Shown one piece after another: positions 1-8,507 of a stretch of DNA of 64,000 nt. How positions within the stretch are numbered: the first letter of the stretch is position 1; the number at the start of each line of letters is the position of its first letter. The position numbers were made by a program, and so were the translations under genes. Source of the stretch: Bacteroidales bacterium (GTDB lineage Bacteria; Bacteroidota; Bacteroidia; Bacteroidales; WCHB1-69). The stretch lies in assembly GCA_017395245.1 (NCBI GenBank), contig JAFPVR010000101.1, positions 1-64,000 on the forward strand, given 5' to 3'. The notes beneath the pieces were generated by a model, which was not told the DNA's origin, did not search any database, and worked only from the letters and a program-made list of their open reading frames with translations.

Positions 1-141
1 TGCTGGTTTGGTATGCCTTTTTCTCCGAAAAAAAGCCACCCAAACGGCACTTGTCGTACATTTTTTTGCGAAACTGGGAAGACTGCCATTCTGCGCAGTC
101 TTTATTTACTGGGCGTGGCTAGTTTTGGTGCGGTTGCCGTG

Positions 142-227
142 TAAGACTTGAGACTTAAGACTTGTTGGAGAAAATGAGAAGGCTCCCTAATTTTCTTTCT
201 TCTTAAGTCTCACGTCTCAAGTCTTAC
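142..227. repeat. Inverted pair of 7-nt-period repeats (heptad locus 1)
   Basis: Positions 142-164 carry three degenerate copies of a 7-nt word (core AGACTT). Positions 202-227 carry the reverse-complement words (core AAGTCT/C). The two arms can fold into a long hairpin just beyond the stop codon of the Sel1-repeat gene, so it could act as a transcription terminator for that gene. The arms and their period are read directly; the terminator role is inferred. Confidence 0.6.
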
Positions 228-1165
228 ATCTCCTTCACCGCACGCTTCATACGCTCGATTTCCTCCTCAAGTCCCTCCTTGCCCCAGCGTTTGGCCCTGC
301 GGTACCAGCGCAGCGCTTCGCGCGGGTCAGGCTCCACACCTTCGCCGTTCTCGTAACAAATCGCCAGATTGTTGGCCGCTTCCTCGTCCATATAAGTACA
401 ACGAATGGCTTTTTTGTACAGCGCAAATGCCTTGTCGTGGTCGATTTGGGTGCCACGTCCCAAGGAATAGCAAACCCCAAGATCGTTGTATGCCATTGAA
501 CATCCATTTTCCACAGCTTTCTGCAACCAAAAGAACTCTTTGTCGAAATCCTTTTCCACATAATCACCATAATGATACCGCAGGGATAGGTCGTATTGCG
601 CAGGTCCATACCCTTGTTCCGCCGCTTGTTGCATCATCTTAAAACCCAAAGGACGGTTCCGGCGCACCCCATCTCCATCAAAAAAACATTCTCCCAACAG
701 GGATATGGCATTGGTGTCCCCTCTTTTGGCCACTTTGCGCAACCAATAGACAGCCAGACGTTTATCTAGTTCCCGATCACGTTTCTCCTTGCTCTCCAAA
801 TCAATCAAACCCTTTCCCAATAATAAAGCAAGATTAAACATGGCGCTTGTATTTCCTCCTTTTGCGGCACGCTCGTACCAATATGCAGCCTTGTCCCAAT
901 CGATTTCTTCCACCCCCACCCCATCGTCGTAAGCCAATCCGAGGTCAAATTGGGCCACCGCATCACCGCGCTCCGCAGCAATGGTGAACAGCTCCACTCC
1001 TTTCTCTGGGTCACGCTTCACTTTACCGCGTTTCCCATAATAGTAGTCATACCCTAAATCGGTAATCTCCCAAATCTGTTTCTTGCTCAACGGCTTACCC
1101 GATTCACGTAGCGCAATTGCCTTTTCGTAGGTCATCTGGTTCTGATTGTTGTTCGATGTTGCCAT
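224..1165 (-). CDS. Sel1-repeat (TPR-like) protein
   Basis: Protein of 313 residues made of about six Sel1-like repeats of 36-40 residues; motifs such as AQFDLGLAYDDGVGV, AMFNLALLLGKG, AYNDLGVCYSLGRG and AANNLAICYENGEGV recur from residue 60 to the end. Such repeats form alpha solenoids that hold protein partners, and the exact partner is unknown. There is no signal peptide, so it is probably cytoplasmic. The start at 1165 (MATSNNN) is chosen because a TAnnTTTG promoter lies at 1192-1199, inside any longer reading, giving a leader of about 20 nt. It ends close to an inverted heptad repeat that may terminate it. It is transcribed away from the DUF4301 gene. Confidence 0.85.
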   Translation of the reverse strand: MATSNNNQNQMTYEKAIALRESGKPLSKKQIWEITDLGYDYYYGKRGKVKRDPEKGVELFTIAAERGDAVAQFDLGLAYDDGVGVEEIDWDKAAYWYERAAKGGNTSAMFNLALLLGKGLIDLESKEKRDRELDKRLAVYWLRKVAKRGDTNAISLLGECFFDGDGVRRNRPLGFKMMQQAAEQGYGPAQYDLSLRYHYGDYVEKDFDKEFFWLQKAVENGCSMAYNDLGVCYSLGRGTQIDHDKAFALYKKAIRCTYMDEEAANNLAICYENGEGVEPDPREALRWYRRAKRWGKEGLEEEIERMKRAVKEM

Positions 1166-1191
1166 AATTGGATAGATTAGTTTTATCGCGG

Positions 1192-1199
1192 CAAACATA
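1192..1199 (-). promoter_or_regulatory. Bacteroidetes -7 promoter element for the Sel1 gene
   Basis: TATGTTTG on the minus strand fits the TAnnTTTG consensus of Bacteroidetes housekeeping promoters and lies 27 nt before the chosen start codon. Confidence 0.6.
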
Positions 1200-1217
1200 C
1201 GAAAATTTTTGAATAAC

Positions 1218-1252
1218 TATTGCCTTTTGCCTTTTGCCTTTTGCCTATTGCC
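1218..1252. repeat. Heptad repeat, word TTTTGCC, five units (locus 2)
   Basis: Five contiguous 7-nt units (TATTGCC, three TTTTGCC, TATTGCC) between the divergent Sel1 and DUF4301 genes, immediately upstream of the DUF4301 promoter. It belongs to the set of intergenic repeats that share a 7-nt period but not a sequence. Confidence 0.8.
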
Positions 1253-1262
1253 TAAAAAATAC

Positions 1263-1270
1263 TATCTTTG
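1263..1270 (+). promoter_or_regulatory. -7 promoter element for the DUF4301 gene
   Basis: TATCTTTG followed by GCCGC, an exact TAnnTTTG match 25 nt before the start codon at 1296. Confidence 0.65.
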
Positions 1271-1295
1271 CCGCATCAAAAAAATACCGAACGAT

Positions 1296-2792
1296 ATGCA
1301 ATTGGAATTCACATTTGAAGATAAAGAATTTATGGCACAGCGCGGAAGCGATCCCGCACAAGTGGAACAGCAGTTCGTCAACTTCGAGAAGGGTTTCTCC
1401 TTCGCCGACATCGACCGCCCCGCGACCGTCGACGACGGTATCCTGCGTCTCGACGAGGAGGAGGTATCTGCTCTGGAGGCCGAATACCCCTACGCCATCG
1501 AAGGCAAGAAGATCGAGAAGTTCGTGCCCGCGTCCGGTGCCGCGTCCCGCATGTTCAAGGACCTCTACGCCCTGCTGAACGAGACCTTGGACGACAAACA
1601 GCAGGCGTTAGCGAAGACCTTCCTCGCCACCCTGTCCCGCTATCCGTTCTACGAGGCGCTCAAGCAGGCGATGGCCGACAAGCAGCTCGACCTCGATGCC
1701 GAAATCCAAAAGGGCGACTTCCGCCTGATTATCCAACATCTTCTTGAAAAAGAAGGTCTTAACTACGGCAACCTGCCCAAAGGTCTGCTGCTCTTCCACC
1801 GCTACAACAACGAGATCCGCACCGCCATCGAGGAGCATTTCGTGGAGGCCGCGCTCTACGCCACCTCCGGCATCGACGCCTACCTGCACTTCACCGTCTC
1901 CGAGCACCATCTGGAGCTCTTCAAGGCGAAAGTGGCGGAAATCCAGCCTATCTATGAGGAGCGTTTCGGGGTGAAATACCACGTCACTTTCTCCATGCAG
2001 GCTGCCTCCACCGATACGCTCGCGGCCACTGCCGACAACGAGCCTTTCCGTGATGAGAACGGCAAGCTGCTGTTCCGTCCCGGCGGACACGGCGCGCTCA
2101 TCTACAATGTCAACAACCGCGACGCCGACATCCTCTTCGTGAAGAACATCGACAACGTCACCAAAGACCAGAACATCGCCCCGACGGTCATCTACAAGAA
2201 GGTGTTGGCGTCCTACCTCTTGCAGCTGCAAAGCATTCAGTTCCAATATCTTAAAATTTTGGAAGCTGGCGAGGTCGATCCGATGACGCTCAGCGAAATC
2301 ATGGACTTTGCCGCGACGAAGCTGATGATTTCCGTCGGGGAGCAACCCACCGCCGAAGACCTCTACGAGCTGATGAACCGTCCTTTGCGCCTCTGCGGCA
2401 TGGTGAAAAACGAGGGCGAGCCCGGCGGCGGTCCCTTCTGGGTGCGCGACGCCGAGGACAACTGCTCGCTGCAGATCGTGGAGTCGTCGCAAATCGACAA
2501 GAACAACCCCGAAAAGCTGGCCATCATGGCGAAGGCCACCCACTTCAACCCCGTCGATATGGTCTGCGCCATCAAGAACTACAAGGGCGAGAAGTTCGAC
2601 CTGCTGCAGTACGTGGATCCCAACACGGGTTTCATCTCCTCGAAATCCTACAACGGCAAGACCCTGAAAGCCATGGAGTTGCCCGGTCTCTGGAACGGCG
2701 CAATGGCCAACTGGATCACCGTGTTCGTGGAGGTGCCGTTGGCTACGTTCAACCCCGTGAAGACGGTGTTTGATTTGCTGAAACGGAACTGA
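1296..2792 (+). CDS. DUF4301 family protein
   Basis: A 498-residue soluble protein recognisable as DUF4301, a family typical of Bacteroidetes and of about this length. Conserved segments visible are KFVPASGAASRMFK near residue 75, the glycine-rich FRPGGHGALIYNVN near residue 265, and FVKNIDNV soon after. The FKDL and GGHGALI patterns resemble sugar-nucleotide pyrophosphorylases, so a nucleotidyltransferase-like fold is possible, but no substrate is known to me. The start at 1296 is chosen because the upstream in-frame codons run through the heptad repeat and the promoter. It stands alone between divergent and unrelated genes. Confidence 0.85.
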   Translation: MQLEFTFEDKEFMAQRGSDPAQVEQQFVNFEKGFSFADIDRPATVDDGILRLDEEEVSALEAEYPYAIEGKKIEKFVPASGAASRMFKDLYALLNETLDDKQQALAKTFLATLSRYPFYEALKQAMADKQLDLDAEIQKGDFRLIIQHLLEKEGLNYGNLPKGLLLFHRYNNEIRTAIEEHFVEAALYATSGIDAYLHFTVSEHHLELFKAKVAEIQPIYEERFGVKYHVTFSMQAASTDTLAATADNEPFRDENGKLLFRPGGHGALIYNVNNRDADILFVKNIDNVTKDQNIAPTVIYKKVLASYLLQLQSIQFQYLKILEAGEVDPMTLSEIMDFAATKLMISVGEQPTAEDLYELMNRPLRLCGMVKNEGEPGGGPFWVRDAEDNCSLQIVESSQIDKNNPEKLAIMAKATHFNPVDMVCAIKNYKGEKFDLLQYVDPNTGFISSKSYNGKTLKAMELPGLWNGAMANWITVFVEVPLATFNPVKTVFDLLKRN

Positions 2793-2797
2793 CAAGA

Positions 2798-2873
2798 AGT
2801 TTCAAGTTTCAGGTTTCAAGTTTCAAGTCTCGGGTTCGTAACAACCTGAAACTTGAATCTTGAAACTTGAATC
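2798..2873. repeat. Inverted heptad repeat downstream of DUF4301 (locus 3)
   Basis: Four or five 7-nt units with core AAGTTTC at 2798-2833 are followed by the complementary words (core GAAACTT) at 2846-2873. Together they form a long imperfect hairpin directly after the DUF4301 stop codon. A terminator role is plausible but inferred. Confidence 0.7.
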
Positions 2874-2938
2874 CATCAGTTACCAGTCCTGTTTCCCCAA
2901 ACAAAGTATTCTTTATCACATCACAATAATACCCCGTT

Positions 2939-3430
2939 ATGAACTCCGGTAAGAACAAATGCGCGTATTTGAAAGAGATACGGAAACGAATCGCTACGGA
3001 GAATGGCATCCCGTTAGAGCAACGAGAGTGTACATTTAAGGGCGAGTGTTCCGGAACGTGTCCCTTCTGCGAAGCGGAGATGCGTTACCTCGAAAAGGAA
3101 CTCCATAAACGCAGGACACTCGGCAAGGCGGTGACCGTTGCGGGTATAGCGCTGTCGTCGGTGATGCTGTTCCCCGCCTGCGGGCCGAAAAATGCGCTCC
3201 AAGGCGAACCCGAACTCCCCTCCGAGCCGGACACCACGCTGACCGTCACCGACACGGTGCCGGCGGACACGGTAGCGGAGATACCACCACCTCCGTCATG
3301 GGATCCTGAAAAACCGCCTGTTGTGGGAATGATTGACGAAGAACTTTATGCCCCGCTGGAACACGACCACGCCGGCACCGCAACAGCATATTCTTCTCTT
3401 GGAAGTGGAAAAGTGATTACCAATATGTGA
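2939..3430 (+). CDS. Membrane protein with N-terminal five-cysteine motif
   Basis: 163 residues. The N-terminal third is cytoplasmic-looking with cysteines at 8, 31, 37, 41 and 44, the last four spaced Cx5Cx3Cx2C and ending GTCPFCEAE. I recognise this motif from the N-termini of several otherwise unrelated Bacteroidales proteins; it could bind zinc or an iron-sulfur cluster. Residues 60-82 form one hydrophobic segment ending in LFPAC, which looks like a membrane anchor and partly like a lipobox, but is too internal for a normal signal peptide. The rest is a proline-, aspartate- and threonine-rich stalk without a recognisable domain. It converges with the next gene, the two stop ends overlapping by 14 nt. 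Function unknown. Confidence 0.7.
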   Translation: MNSGKNKCAYLKEIRKRIATENGIPLEQRECTFKGECSGTCPFCEAEMRYLEKELHKRRTLGKAVTVAGIALSSVMLFPACGPKNALQGEPELPSEPDTTLTVTDTVPADTVAEIPPPPSWDPEKPPVVGMIDEELYAPLEHDHAGTATAYSSLGSGKVITNM

Positions 3431-4385
3431 TTTCCCGTTCGTAAAGGGTGTATCTCTTCTCAGTCTTACGCTTGGATTTAGGCGTTTCGTGCATTTCCAC
3501 ATAGCGAATCCAGTTCCCGTATCTGTCATATTCGTAATGGCGTGTAGTCCGACCCGAAAAGGTTAAATTCGGGTCTCGAGCCTTTCTACCTCCTGTGCAA
3601 TATATAATTTCATGCTTATAACCAACACTTTCATAATTACCATAAGTATCATAACGGCGATAATCATAACCGTCAACAGTCTCACACTTCTCTGTTCGAA
3701 CTTTGCCGTTGGGGTAATAAATCCAAGTCCATCTCCTACCGGCCTTGTTCTCTTGTTCATCTACATCAGTATAAAGCCTTATCTGCCGAAACGAAGTGTC
3801 TAATACACTTCTACTTGTTATATCTCCATCTTTATACACGCACACGATAACGCTGTCGTTTGTGAAAAAATATCTATACGTGATTATATGAGTGCTGGTA
3901 TCATCGGAAATCGTTTCACGAAGGAGATTTCCAACATCATCATACTCGTAAGTCCTGAAAAACGCCAAGATTGTATCCCCATTCCCTTCGGTCAGCTCAT
4001 TGTAAACCATGTCATTGTTATCGTCAAAAACCGCTTTCCAATGTCTATCGCATTTGCCATCCTCATCGCAACAGTAGTACGACTCAATAAGATTTCCCCT
4101 CTGATCGAAATATTCTGTCGTTGTACTAAATGATTTGAGTTTTACCCAGTCGTCGCCACTTTTTGACGGTTTAACTTCCCAGCCGAACTCCCGTATCATC
4201 CGTACCGGACCATTAAGATTCGATGATTCCTGTGGTATCTTTACAGGGGCCTTTGTTGTTGTGTCATGTCCAATGGGATAGACACACCACATAGAAAGTG
4301 TCGAAGGATCACAATTAGAGAAAAAGTTCCCACAGCCAACAAGCAGTCCCGCCGCCGCTATCATGAGCAATAATCTGATCTTCAT
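3417..4385 (-). CDS. Lipoprotein with YD/RHS-like repeats
   Basis: 322 residues starting MKIRLLLMIAAAGLLVGCG, a clear signal peptide with lipobox LVGC, so it is probably an outer- or inner-membrane lipoprotein. The body has several tyrosine-aspartate motifs of the kind found in YD/RHS proteins: YEYDDVGN, YFDQRGN, YDTYGNY and YEYDRYGNWIR. These form beta-strand stretches. It is far too short to be an RHS toxin and has no toxin tip. The start at 4385 is fixed by the signal peptide. Partner and function are unknown. Confidence 0.75.
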   Translation of the reverse strand: MKIRLLLMIAAAGLLVGCGNFFSNCDPSTLSMWCVYPIGHDTTTKAPVKIPQESSNLNGPVRMIREFGWEVKPSKSGDDWVKLKSFSTTTEYFDQRGNLIESYYCCDEDGKCDRHWKAVFDDNNDMVYNELTEGNGDTILAFFRTYEYDDVGNLLRETISDDTSTHIITYRYFFTNDSVIVCVYKDGDITSRSVLDTSFRQIRLYTDVDEQENKAGRRWTWIYYPNGKVRTEKCETVDGYDYRRYDTYGNYESVGYKHEIIYCTGGRKARDPNLTFSGRTTRHYEYDRYGNWIRYVEMHETPKSKRKTEKRYTLYEREITYW

Positions 4386-4534
4386 TGTGATAAATTTTCT
4401 TTTTGATATAACAGAAAATGTTGTAGAATATTGCACGAGATAATCTTTTTCGAGAATCGATGAAGCCATAAATAATGAACAATCTTATGAGGATTTCGGA
4501 TTCCCGAACGCCATTACGACATTCGGAATTTTTA

Positions 4535-4542
4535 TATTTTTG
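4535..4542 (+). promoter_or_regulatory. -7 promoter element for the flippase gene
   Basis: TATTTTTG followed by CCCG fits TAnnTTTG. It lies about 124 nt before the start codon, which would place repeat element A1 (4577-4642) entirely inside the 5' untranslated leader. Confidence 0.5.
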
Positions 4543-4576
4543 CCCGTTTTTCGTGCGGATGATGCGATGACGCACT

Positions 4577-4642
4577 GCCTCGGAGAGGCAACACGCACGA
4601 AGTGCAATTAACTCCATACAAGCGAAGCGCAGTGTGGAGCCA
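4577..4642 (+). repeat. Dispersed leader element A, copy A1
   Basis: Three consecutive hairpins: GCCTC-GGA-GAGGC, then GCAC-GAA-GTGC, then CTCCATAC..GTGTGGAG with an inner GCG-AA-GCGC part. Relative to copy A2, the second base pair of the third stem is T-A instead of C-G, a compensatory change. It reads in the same direction as the flippase gene and ends 23 nt before its ATG. Confidence 0.75.
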
Positions 4643-4665
4643 AGAAAACCAACAAAACCGAAACA

Positions 4666-6168
4666 ATGGCAAAAAGTGAAGTCAAAAAACTGGCCGGGCA
4701 GACGGTCATATACGGCGGGAGCACCGTGCTGGCGCGACTCCTCAACTACCTGCTGGTGCCGCTCCACACCTACATTTTCCAGAACGCGTCGGACTACGGT
4801 GTGGTTGGCGAGCTTTACGCCTGGACCAGCCTCTTCATCGTGATTCTCACCTATGGCATGGAGACCGCCTTCTTCAAGTTCTCGCAGGATGACGGCATCA
4901 AGGACCGCGTCTATAGCACCGTGGTGGGGTCGCTGCTCTGCACCTCCACCCTCTTCATCGTGCTCTGCGGAATCTACTCGCAGCCCATCGCCGAATGGCT
5001 GCAATACCCCAATCATCCCGAATATGTGCGCTGGTTCTCTGTAATCATCGGCGTGGATGCGCTCACCTCCATCTTTTTCGCGCACCTGCGGTTCCAAAAT
5101 CGGGCAATGACCTTCGCGGCGGTGAAGATTACTAACATCCTCGTCAACGTGCTGCTCAACCTTTTCTTCCTGTTGCTCTGTCCGTGGCTGCTCACCAAGA
5201 ACCCCGACTCCGCCTTCGTCAACGCGATTTACAACCCTGAAATCGGGGTCGGCTACATCTTCATCGCCAACCTCGTGGCCAGCGTGGTCACCCTGCTGAT
5301 GCTCTTCCCGGGCATCTTCAAGCAGAAGTTCGTCTTCGACTGGCAGCTGTGGAAGAAGATGTTCCGCTACGCTTTCCCGCTGCTGATTTTCGGTTTGGCC
5401 GGCATCGTGAACGAGACGATGGACCGTGTGCTGCTCAAGCGGCTGTCGCTCGCCCCCGACCCCCAGGCCTCCGTGGGCATCTACAGCGCCTGCTACAAGA
5501 TTTCCATCATGATGACCATTTTCATCCAGGCCTTCAAGTATGCCGCCGAGCCGTTTTTCTTCCGCAAGGCGAAGGACAAGGACGCGAAAGAAACCTACGC
5601 CGAAGTGATGACCGCTTTCGTGCTGGTCTGCTCGATCATTTTCGTTGGCATCATGCTCTACATCGACCTCGTGCAATATTTCGTGGGACCGGGCTACCGC
5701 GTGGGCCTGCCCATCGTCCCTATCTTGCTGATGGCCAACCTTTTCCTCGGCATCTTCTACAACCTTTCAATCTGGTACAAGCTCACCAGCCAGACCAAAT
5801 TCGGAGCCTACATCGCCATCTTCGGGGCGGTCATCACCCTGGTTCTCAACTGGTTGCTGATTCCGCGTTTCGACTACATGGGTGCGGCCTGGACCACCTT
5901 CGCCTGCTACCTCTCCATGATGGTCGTCTCTTACCTTCTCGGTCAGAAGTACTACCACGTCGATTACGACCTCAAGCGCATCCTCTTCTACCTCTTCTTC
6001 GCAGTGGCCGTCTTCGGCCTGAGCCTCGGTGTCAACAAACTCTTCGGCATCGAGAAGGTCTGGGTGCGGTTGGCGGTGAACACGGTGATTTTGATTGGGT
6101 ATTTGGGAGTGCTTGGCTGGATGAACAGGGATATGCTACGGGGGATGTTTGGCCGTAGGGGCGAATAA
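4666..6168 (+). CDS. Polysaccharide/oligosaccharide flippase (MOP superfamily)
   Basis: 500 residues, with about 14 hydrophobic segments and a charged N-terminus (MAKSEVKKLAGQTVIYGGST) typical of Wzx-like members of the MOP exporter superfamily. It probably moves lipid-linked saccharide units across the inner membrane for capsule, O-antigen or exopolysaccharide. The substrate cannot be read from the sequence, and no polymerase or glycosyltransferase is adjacent. The start codon is the first ATG after leader element A1. The last four residues (RRGE) and the stop codon come from a 28-bp palindrome at 6155-6182, so the native C-terminus may have been altered by its insertion. Confidence 0.88.
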   Translation: MAKSEVKKLAGQTVIYGGSTVLARLLNYLLVPLHTYIFQNASDYGVVGELYAWTSLFIVILTYGMETAFFKFSQDDGIKDRVYSTVVGSLLCTSTLFIVLCGIYSQPIAEWLQYPNHPEYVRWFSVIIGVDALTSIFFAHLRFQNRAMTFAAVKITNILVNVLLNLFFLLLCPWLLTKNPDSAFVNAIYNPEIGVGYIFIANLVASVVTLLMLFPGIFKQKFVFDWQLWKKMFRYAFPLLIFGLAGIVNETMDRVLLKRLSLAPDPQASVGIYSACYKISIMMTIFIQAFKYAAEPFFFRKAKDKDAKETYAEVMTAFVLVCSIIFVGIMLYIDLVQYFVGPGYRVGLPIVPILLMANLFLGIFYNLSIWYKLTSQTKFGAYIAIFGAVITLVLNWLLIPRFDYMGAAWTTFACYLSMMVVSYLLGQKYYHVDYDLKRILFYLFFAVAVFGLSLGVNKLFGIEKVWVRLAVNTVILIGYLGVLGWMNRDMLRGMFGRRGE

Positions 6169-6218
6169 TCATTCGACCTTACAATGTGGCATTTTATCGA
6201 CGTTCGTGTCCGTATTTT
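6155..6218. repeat. 28-bp palindrome plus direct repeat, left flank of fic
   Basis: 6155-6182 is a near-perfect palindrome with GTAG/TTAC ends and GGGGCGAATAA in the arm. The following 36 nt (GCATTTTATCGACGTTCGTG and on) recur almost unchanged after the fic gene at 7408-7469, so fic is bracketed by direct repeats of about 62 nt. Confidence 0.8.
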
Positions 6219-6221
6219 TCG

Positions 6222-6229
6222 TATATTTG
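6222..6229 (+). promoter_or_regulatory. -7 promoter element for the fic gene
   Basis: TATATTTG followed by CGC is an exact TAnnTTTG match, 22 nt before the start codon at 6252. Confidence 0.6.
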
Positions 6230-6251
6230 CGCTCTGAAACACTACCATCTT

Positions 6252-7421
6252 ATGGCATTGGAAGAAAGATATTTGGACTTTGACGAGTACATCCGGCAAG
6301 GGGAGCCCGGCAAGCGGGAAAAGGCTGCCATTTGGCAGACGGCCATCGGTTTGCAGGCTGTAGATGGCCTGACGACCTCGGACTATCTCAAGGAGACGGC
6401 CCGCCGGCATATTGAGGGGGAGATCGGCATCGACGATGTGCGCAAGCTGATCACGACCTATTATCATACGAAGGAGATGCGAGAGCCTGACGATGAGGGC
6501 AAGCATCAGGCCGACAAAGTGTCCGCCAATATCACCAAAATCCTTTCTTCCGAAACGCTGGACTTCAGCACCAATGGACTTATTTCGCTGCATCGCAGGA
6601 TATTTGAGGGCGTGTTTGATCATGCGGGCCTTCTGCGCAAATACGACATCACCAAGAGCGAATGGGTACTGGAAGGCGATACTGTACACTATCTGAATTG
6701 GGAGGACCTGCGTCGGGCTTTGGATTATGATATTGCCCAAGAGCGCGGATTCAGCTACAAAGGTATTTCACAGGACGAAATCATTGCCCATATCGCCCAG
6801 TTTGTGTCCGGTATATGGCAAATACACGCTTTTGAAGAAGGGAATACCCGTGCAACGGCCGTGTTCACCATTCTTTACCTGCGTGACATAGGTTTCAAGG
6901 TCAACAACGACATGTTTGCCCAGCATTCATGGTACTTCCGAAACGCACTAGTCCGTGCCAATTACAAAAGCGCCGTGAAAGGCATCGACTACTCGCCCGT
7001 TTATCTGGAACGCTTCTTCCGCAACCTGCTTTTGAGCGAGCAGTGGGATTTGCGCAACCGTTACCTGCATATCCACCCCACGGAAGAATGGAGCGTACAA
7101 CCGAATTTGGCTGACCCTACAAGCGCAGGACAAGTACAGGACAAGTACGGGACAAGTAAAGGGCAACCACAGGATAAGTTGTTCACTGATAACCCGAATA
7201 TCCTGAAACTTATACAAGTGGTTGGAAATAAAGAATTGTCTGTCAAGGAGATGATGGATAGAATAAAACTTAAAGGGCGCGATAATTTCTTGAATCTTTA
7301 TCTTTTACCTGCTATCGCTAACGGTTACGCCCGTATGTTATACCCCAGTTCCCCACGCCACCCGCGACAGAAATACTTGCTGACGGTGAAAGGGTTGGCG
7401 TTATACCGTATGGGCGAATAA
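6252..7421 (+). CDS. Fic family protein with N-terminal helical segment
   Basis: 389 residues. The Fic catalytic motif HxFx(D/E)GNxR is intact as HAFEEGNTR at residues 192-200, so an AMP transfer (or related NMP/phosphate transfer) from nucleotide to a protein hydroxyl is expected. Residues 1-75 are helical and end in ETARRHIEGEIGIDDVRKLI, which resembles the VbhA-type antitoxin helix fused to many Fic proteins, although the usual S/T-x3-E-G spacing is not met exactly. The C-terminal 100 residues look like a winged-helix domain. The start follows from the promoter position. The stop codon lies inside a 28-bp palindrome. Flanking direct repeats suggest the gene entered as a cassette. Confidence 0.9.
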   Translation: MALEERYLDFDEYIRQGEPGKREKAAIWQTAIGLQAVDGLTTSDYLKETARRHIEGEIGIDDVRKLITTYYHTKEMREPDDEGKHQADKVSANITKILSSETLDFSTNGLISLHRRIFEGVFDHAGLLRKYDITKSEWVLEGDTVHYLNWEDLRRALDYDIAQERGFSYKGISQDEIIAHIAQFVSGIWQIHAFEEGNTRATAVFTILYLRDIGFKVNNDMFAQHSWYFRNALVRANYKSAVKGIDYSPVYLERFFRNLLLSEQWDLRNRYLHIHPTEEWSVQPNLADPTSAGQVQDKYGTSKGQPQDKLFTDNPNILKLIQVVGNKELSVKEMMDRIKLKGRDNFLNLYLLPAIANGYARMLYPSSPRHPRQKYLLTVKGLALYRMGE

Positions 7422-7469
7422 TCATTCGCCCATACAACGGCATTTTATCGACGTTCGTGTCCATAATTA
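7408..7469. repeat. 28-bp palindrome plus direct repeat, right flank of fic
   Basis: 7408-7435 is a perfect 28-bp palindrome with GTAT/ATAC ends, followed by the same GCATTTTATCGACGTTCGTG stretch as the left flank at 6155-6218. Confidence 0.8.
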
Positions 7470-7472
7470 TTG

Positions 7473-7480
7473 TATTTTCG
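7473..7480 (+). promoter_or_regulatory. Possible variant -7 promoter element
   Basis: TATTTTCG differs from TAnnTTTG at one position and lies 24 nt before the start codon of the beta-propeller gene, the same spacing as in other genes here. Confidence 0.35.
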
Positions 7481-7504
7481 CCACGAATTCAAAAACGAAA
7501 AAAT

Positions 7505-8467
7505 ATGATAAAATACGTGAAAACCCTGATGGTGACATGTTTATGCGTAATGTCGAGTGCGTTGTGCGTAGGGCAAAACGTGAAAATTTACGACACCTCC
7601 AATTCTGGACTGATTGACAATGACATTTGGGCCGTGGTAGTGGATCATGACGGCAACAAATGGTTGGGTACCCTCAAATACGGGTTGATCAAATTCGACG
7701 GCGACACGTTCACCGTTTTCAACAAAGAGAACTCCGCCATCAAAGGCGATTGCGTGACGACGCTGTTCGTAGATTCCAAAGGGAACCTTTGGGCAGAATA
7801 TTCACGCCCGGAGGAGGGAATCGTCAAGTTTGATGGTGAAAATTGGACGGTTTTCACAGCCGCCAGCTTGGGAGTTGAAAGCATTGATGTGCGAGACATT
7901 CGCGAAGCCTCCGACGGAGCAATTTGGTTTGCTTTTCCTGGTAAAGCGGTGATTTACAAAGACGGATCTTGGTCCACGATGAAAATCCCCTACGATAATA
8001 TTCTCTGCATGGATGTTCGCGAAGACGGCACCATCGCCGTGGGTTGCGATATGCAACTGCTCATTTTCTCTAACGGGAAATGGAAAAAATACACGGAGAA
8101 GAATTCCGAACTGCAATTGGGCACCATCCGCGGTCTGAAGTTCCGTCCCGATGGCGCCTTGATGATCGGTTACGGCGGCGGTTTCGGCGGCGGTGGACTC
8201 TCCGTGCTGAGCAGCAACCTCAAAGTGTGGACCCACTATAACAAGTCCAACTCTCGAATTCCCGACCATCATATCCGCGACATTGAATACGACGGCAAAA
8301 ACTACTGGATGGCCTCAAACAACGGATTGGTGAAAAAGGACGGGGGCGACATCTCTGCAGTTTTCTTCAGGGAAGGGATGTTCAAAAATGTGATCTCCGA
8401 CATCGCCCTCGAAGGCAAAACCCTATGGATCGCCACCAATTTCGGTCTGATCAAATATGAACCATGA
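7505..8467 (+). CDS. Secreted beta-propeller protein (Reg_prop type repeats)
   Basis: 320 residues. The N-terminus has a signal peptide (about residues 1-24, ending ALCVGQ). The rest is a run of about seven repeats with the sequence pattern 'DHDGNKWLGT..GLIKFDG' and 'DSKGNLWAEY', which matches the two-component-regulator propeller repeat seen in the sensor half of Bacteroidetes hybrid two-component systems. Here the propeller stands alone, without membrane helix, kinase or regulator domain, so it is probably a periplasmic or surface binding protein. Ligand unknown. Confidence 0.8.
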   Translation: MIKYVKTLMVTCLCVMSSALCVGQNVKIYDTSNSGLIDNDIWAVVVDHDGNKWLGTLKYGLIKFDGDTFTVFNKENSAIKGDCVTTLFVDSKGNLWAEYSRPEEGIVKFDGENWTVFTAASLGVESIDVRDIREASDGAIWFAFPGKAVIYKDGSWSTMKIPYDNILCMDVREDGTIAVGCDMQLLIFSNGKWKKYTEKNSELQLGTIRGLKFRPDGALMIGYGGGFGGGGLSVLSSNLKVWTHYNKSNSRIPDHHIRDIEYDGKNYWMASNNGLVKKDGGDISAVFFREGMFKNVISDIALEGKTLWIATNFGLIKYEP

Positions 8468-8507
8468 GGTTTTTAAGACAACTAGGAAGAAGGGGTAGCG
8501 TCATACC

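Noticed and set aside
1-144. 3' end of a gene entering from the left edge
   Set aside because: All three plus-strand frames are open for 38-50 codons from the edge and none gives a recognisable C-terminus, so no frame can be chosen.
1608-2795. Long antisense open frame within DUF4301 (about 395 codons)
   Set aside because: It is the mirror of a well-supported gene with strong codon bias; no domain, promoter or start region is visible. Similar antisense frames over the flippase, the ammonia-lyase and the antiporter were left out for the same reason.
3417-4385. RHS/YD toxin
   Set aside because: The protein has YD-like motifs but is a 322-residue lipoprotein without the RHS core or a C-terminal toxin domain.
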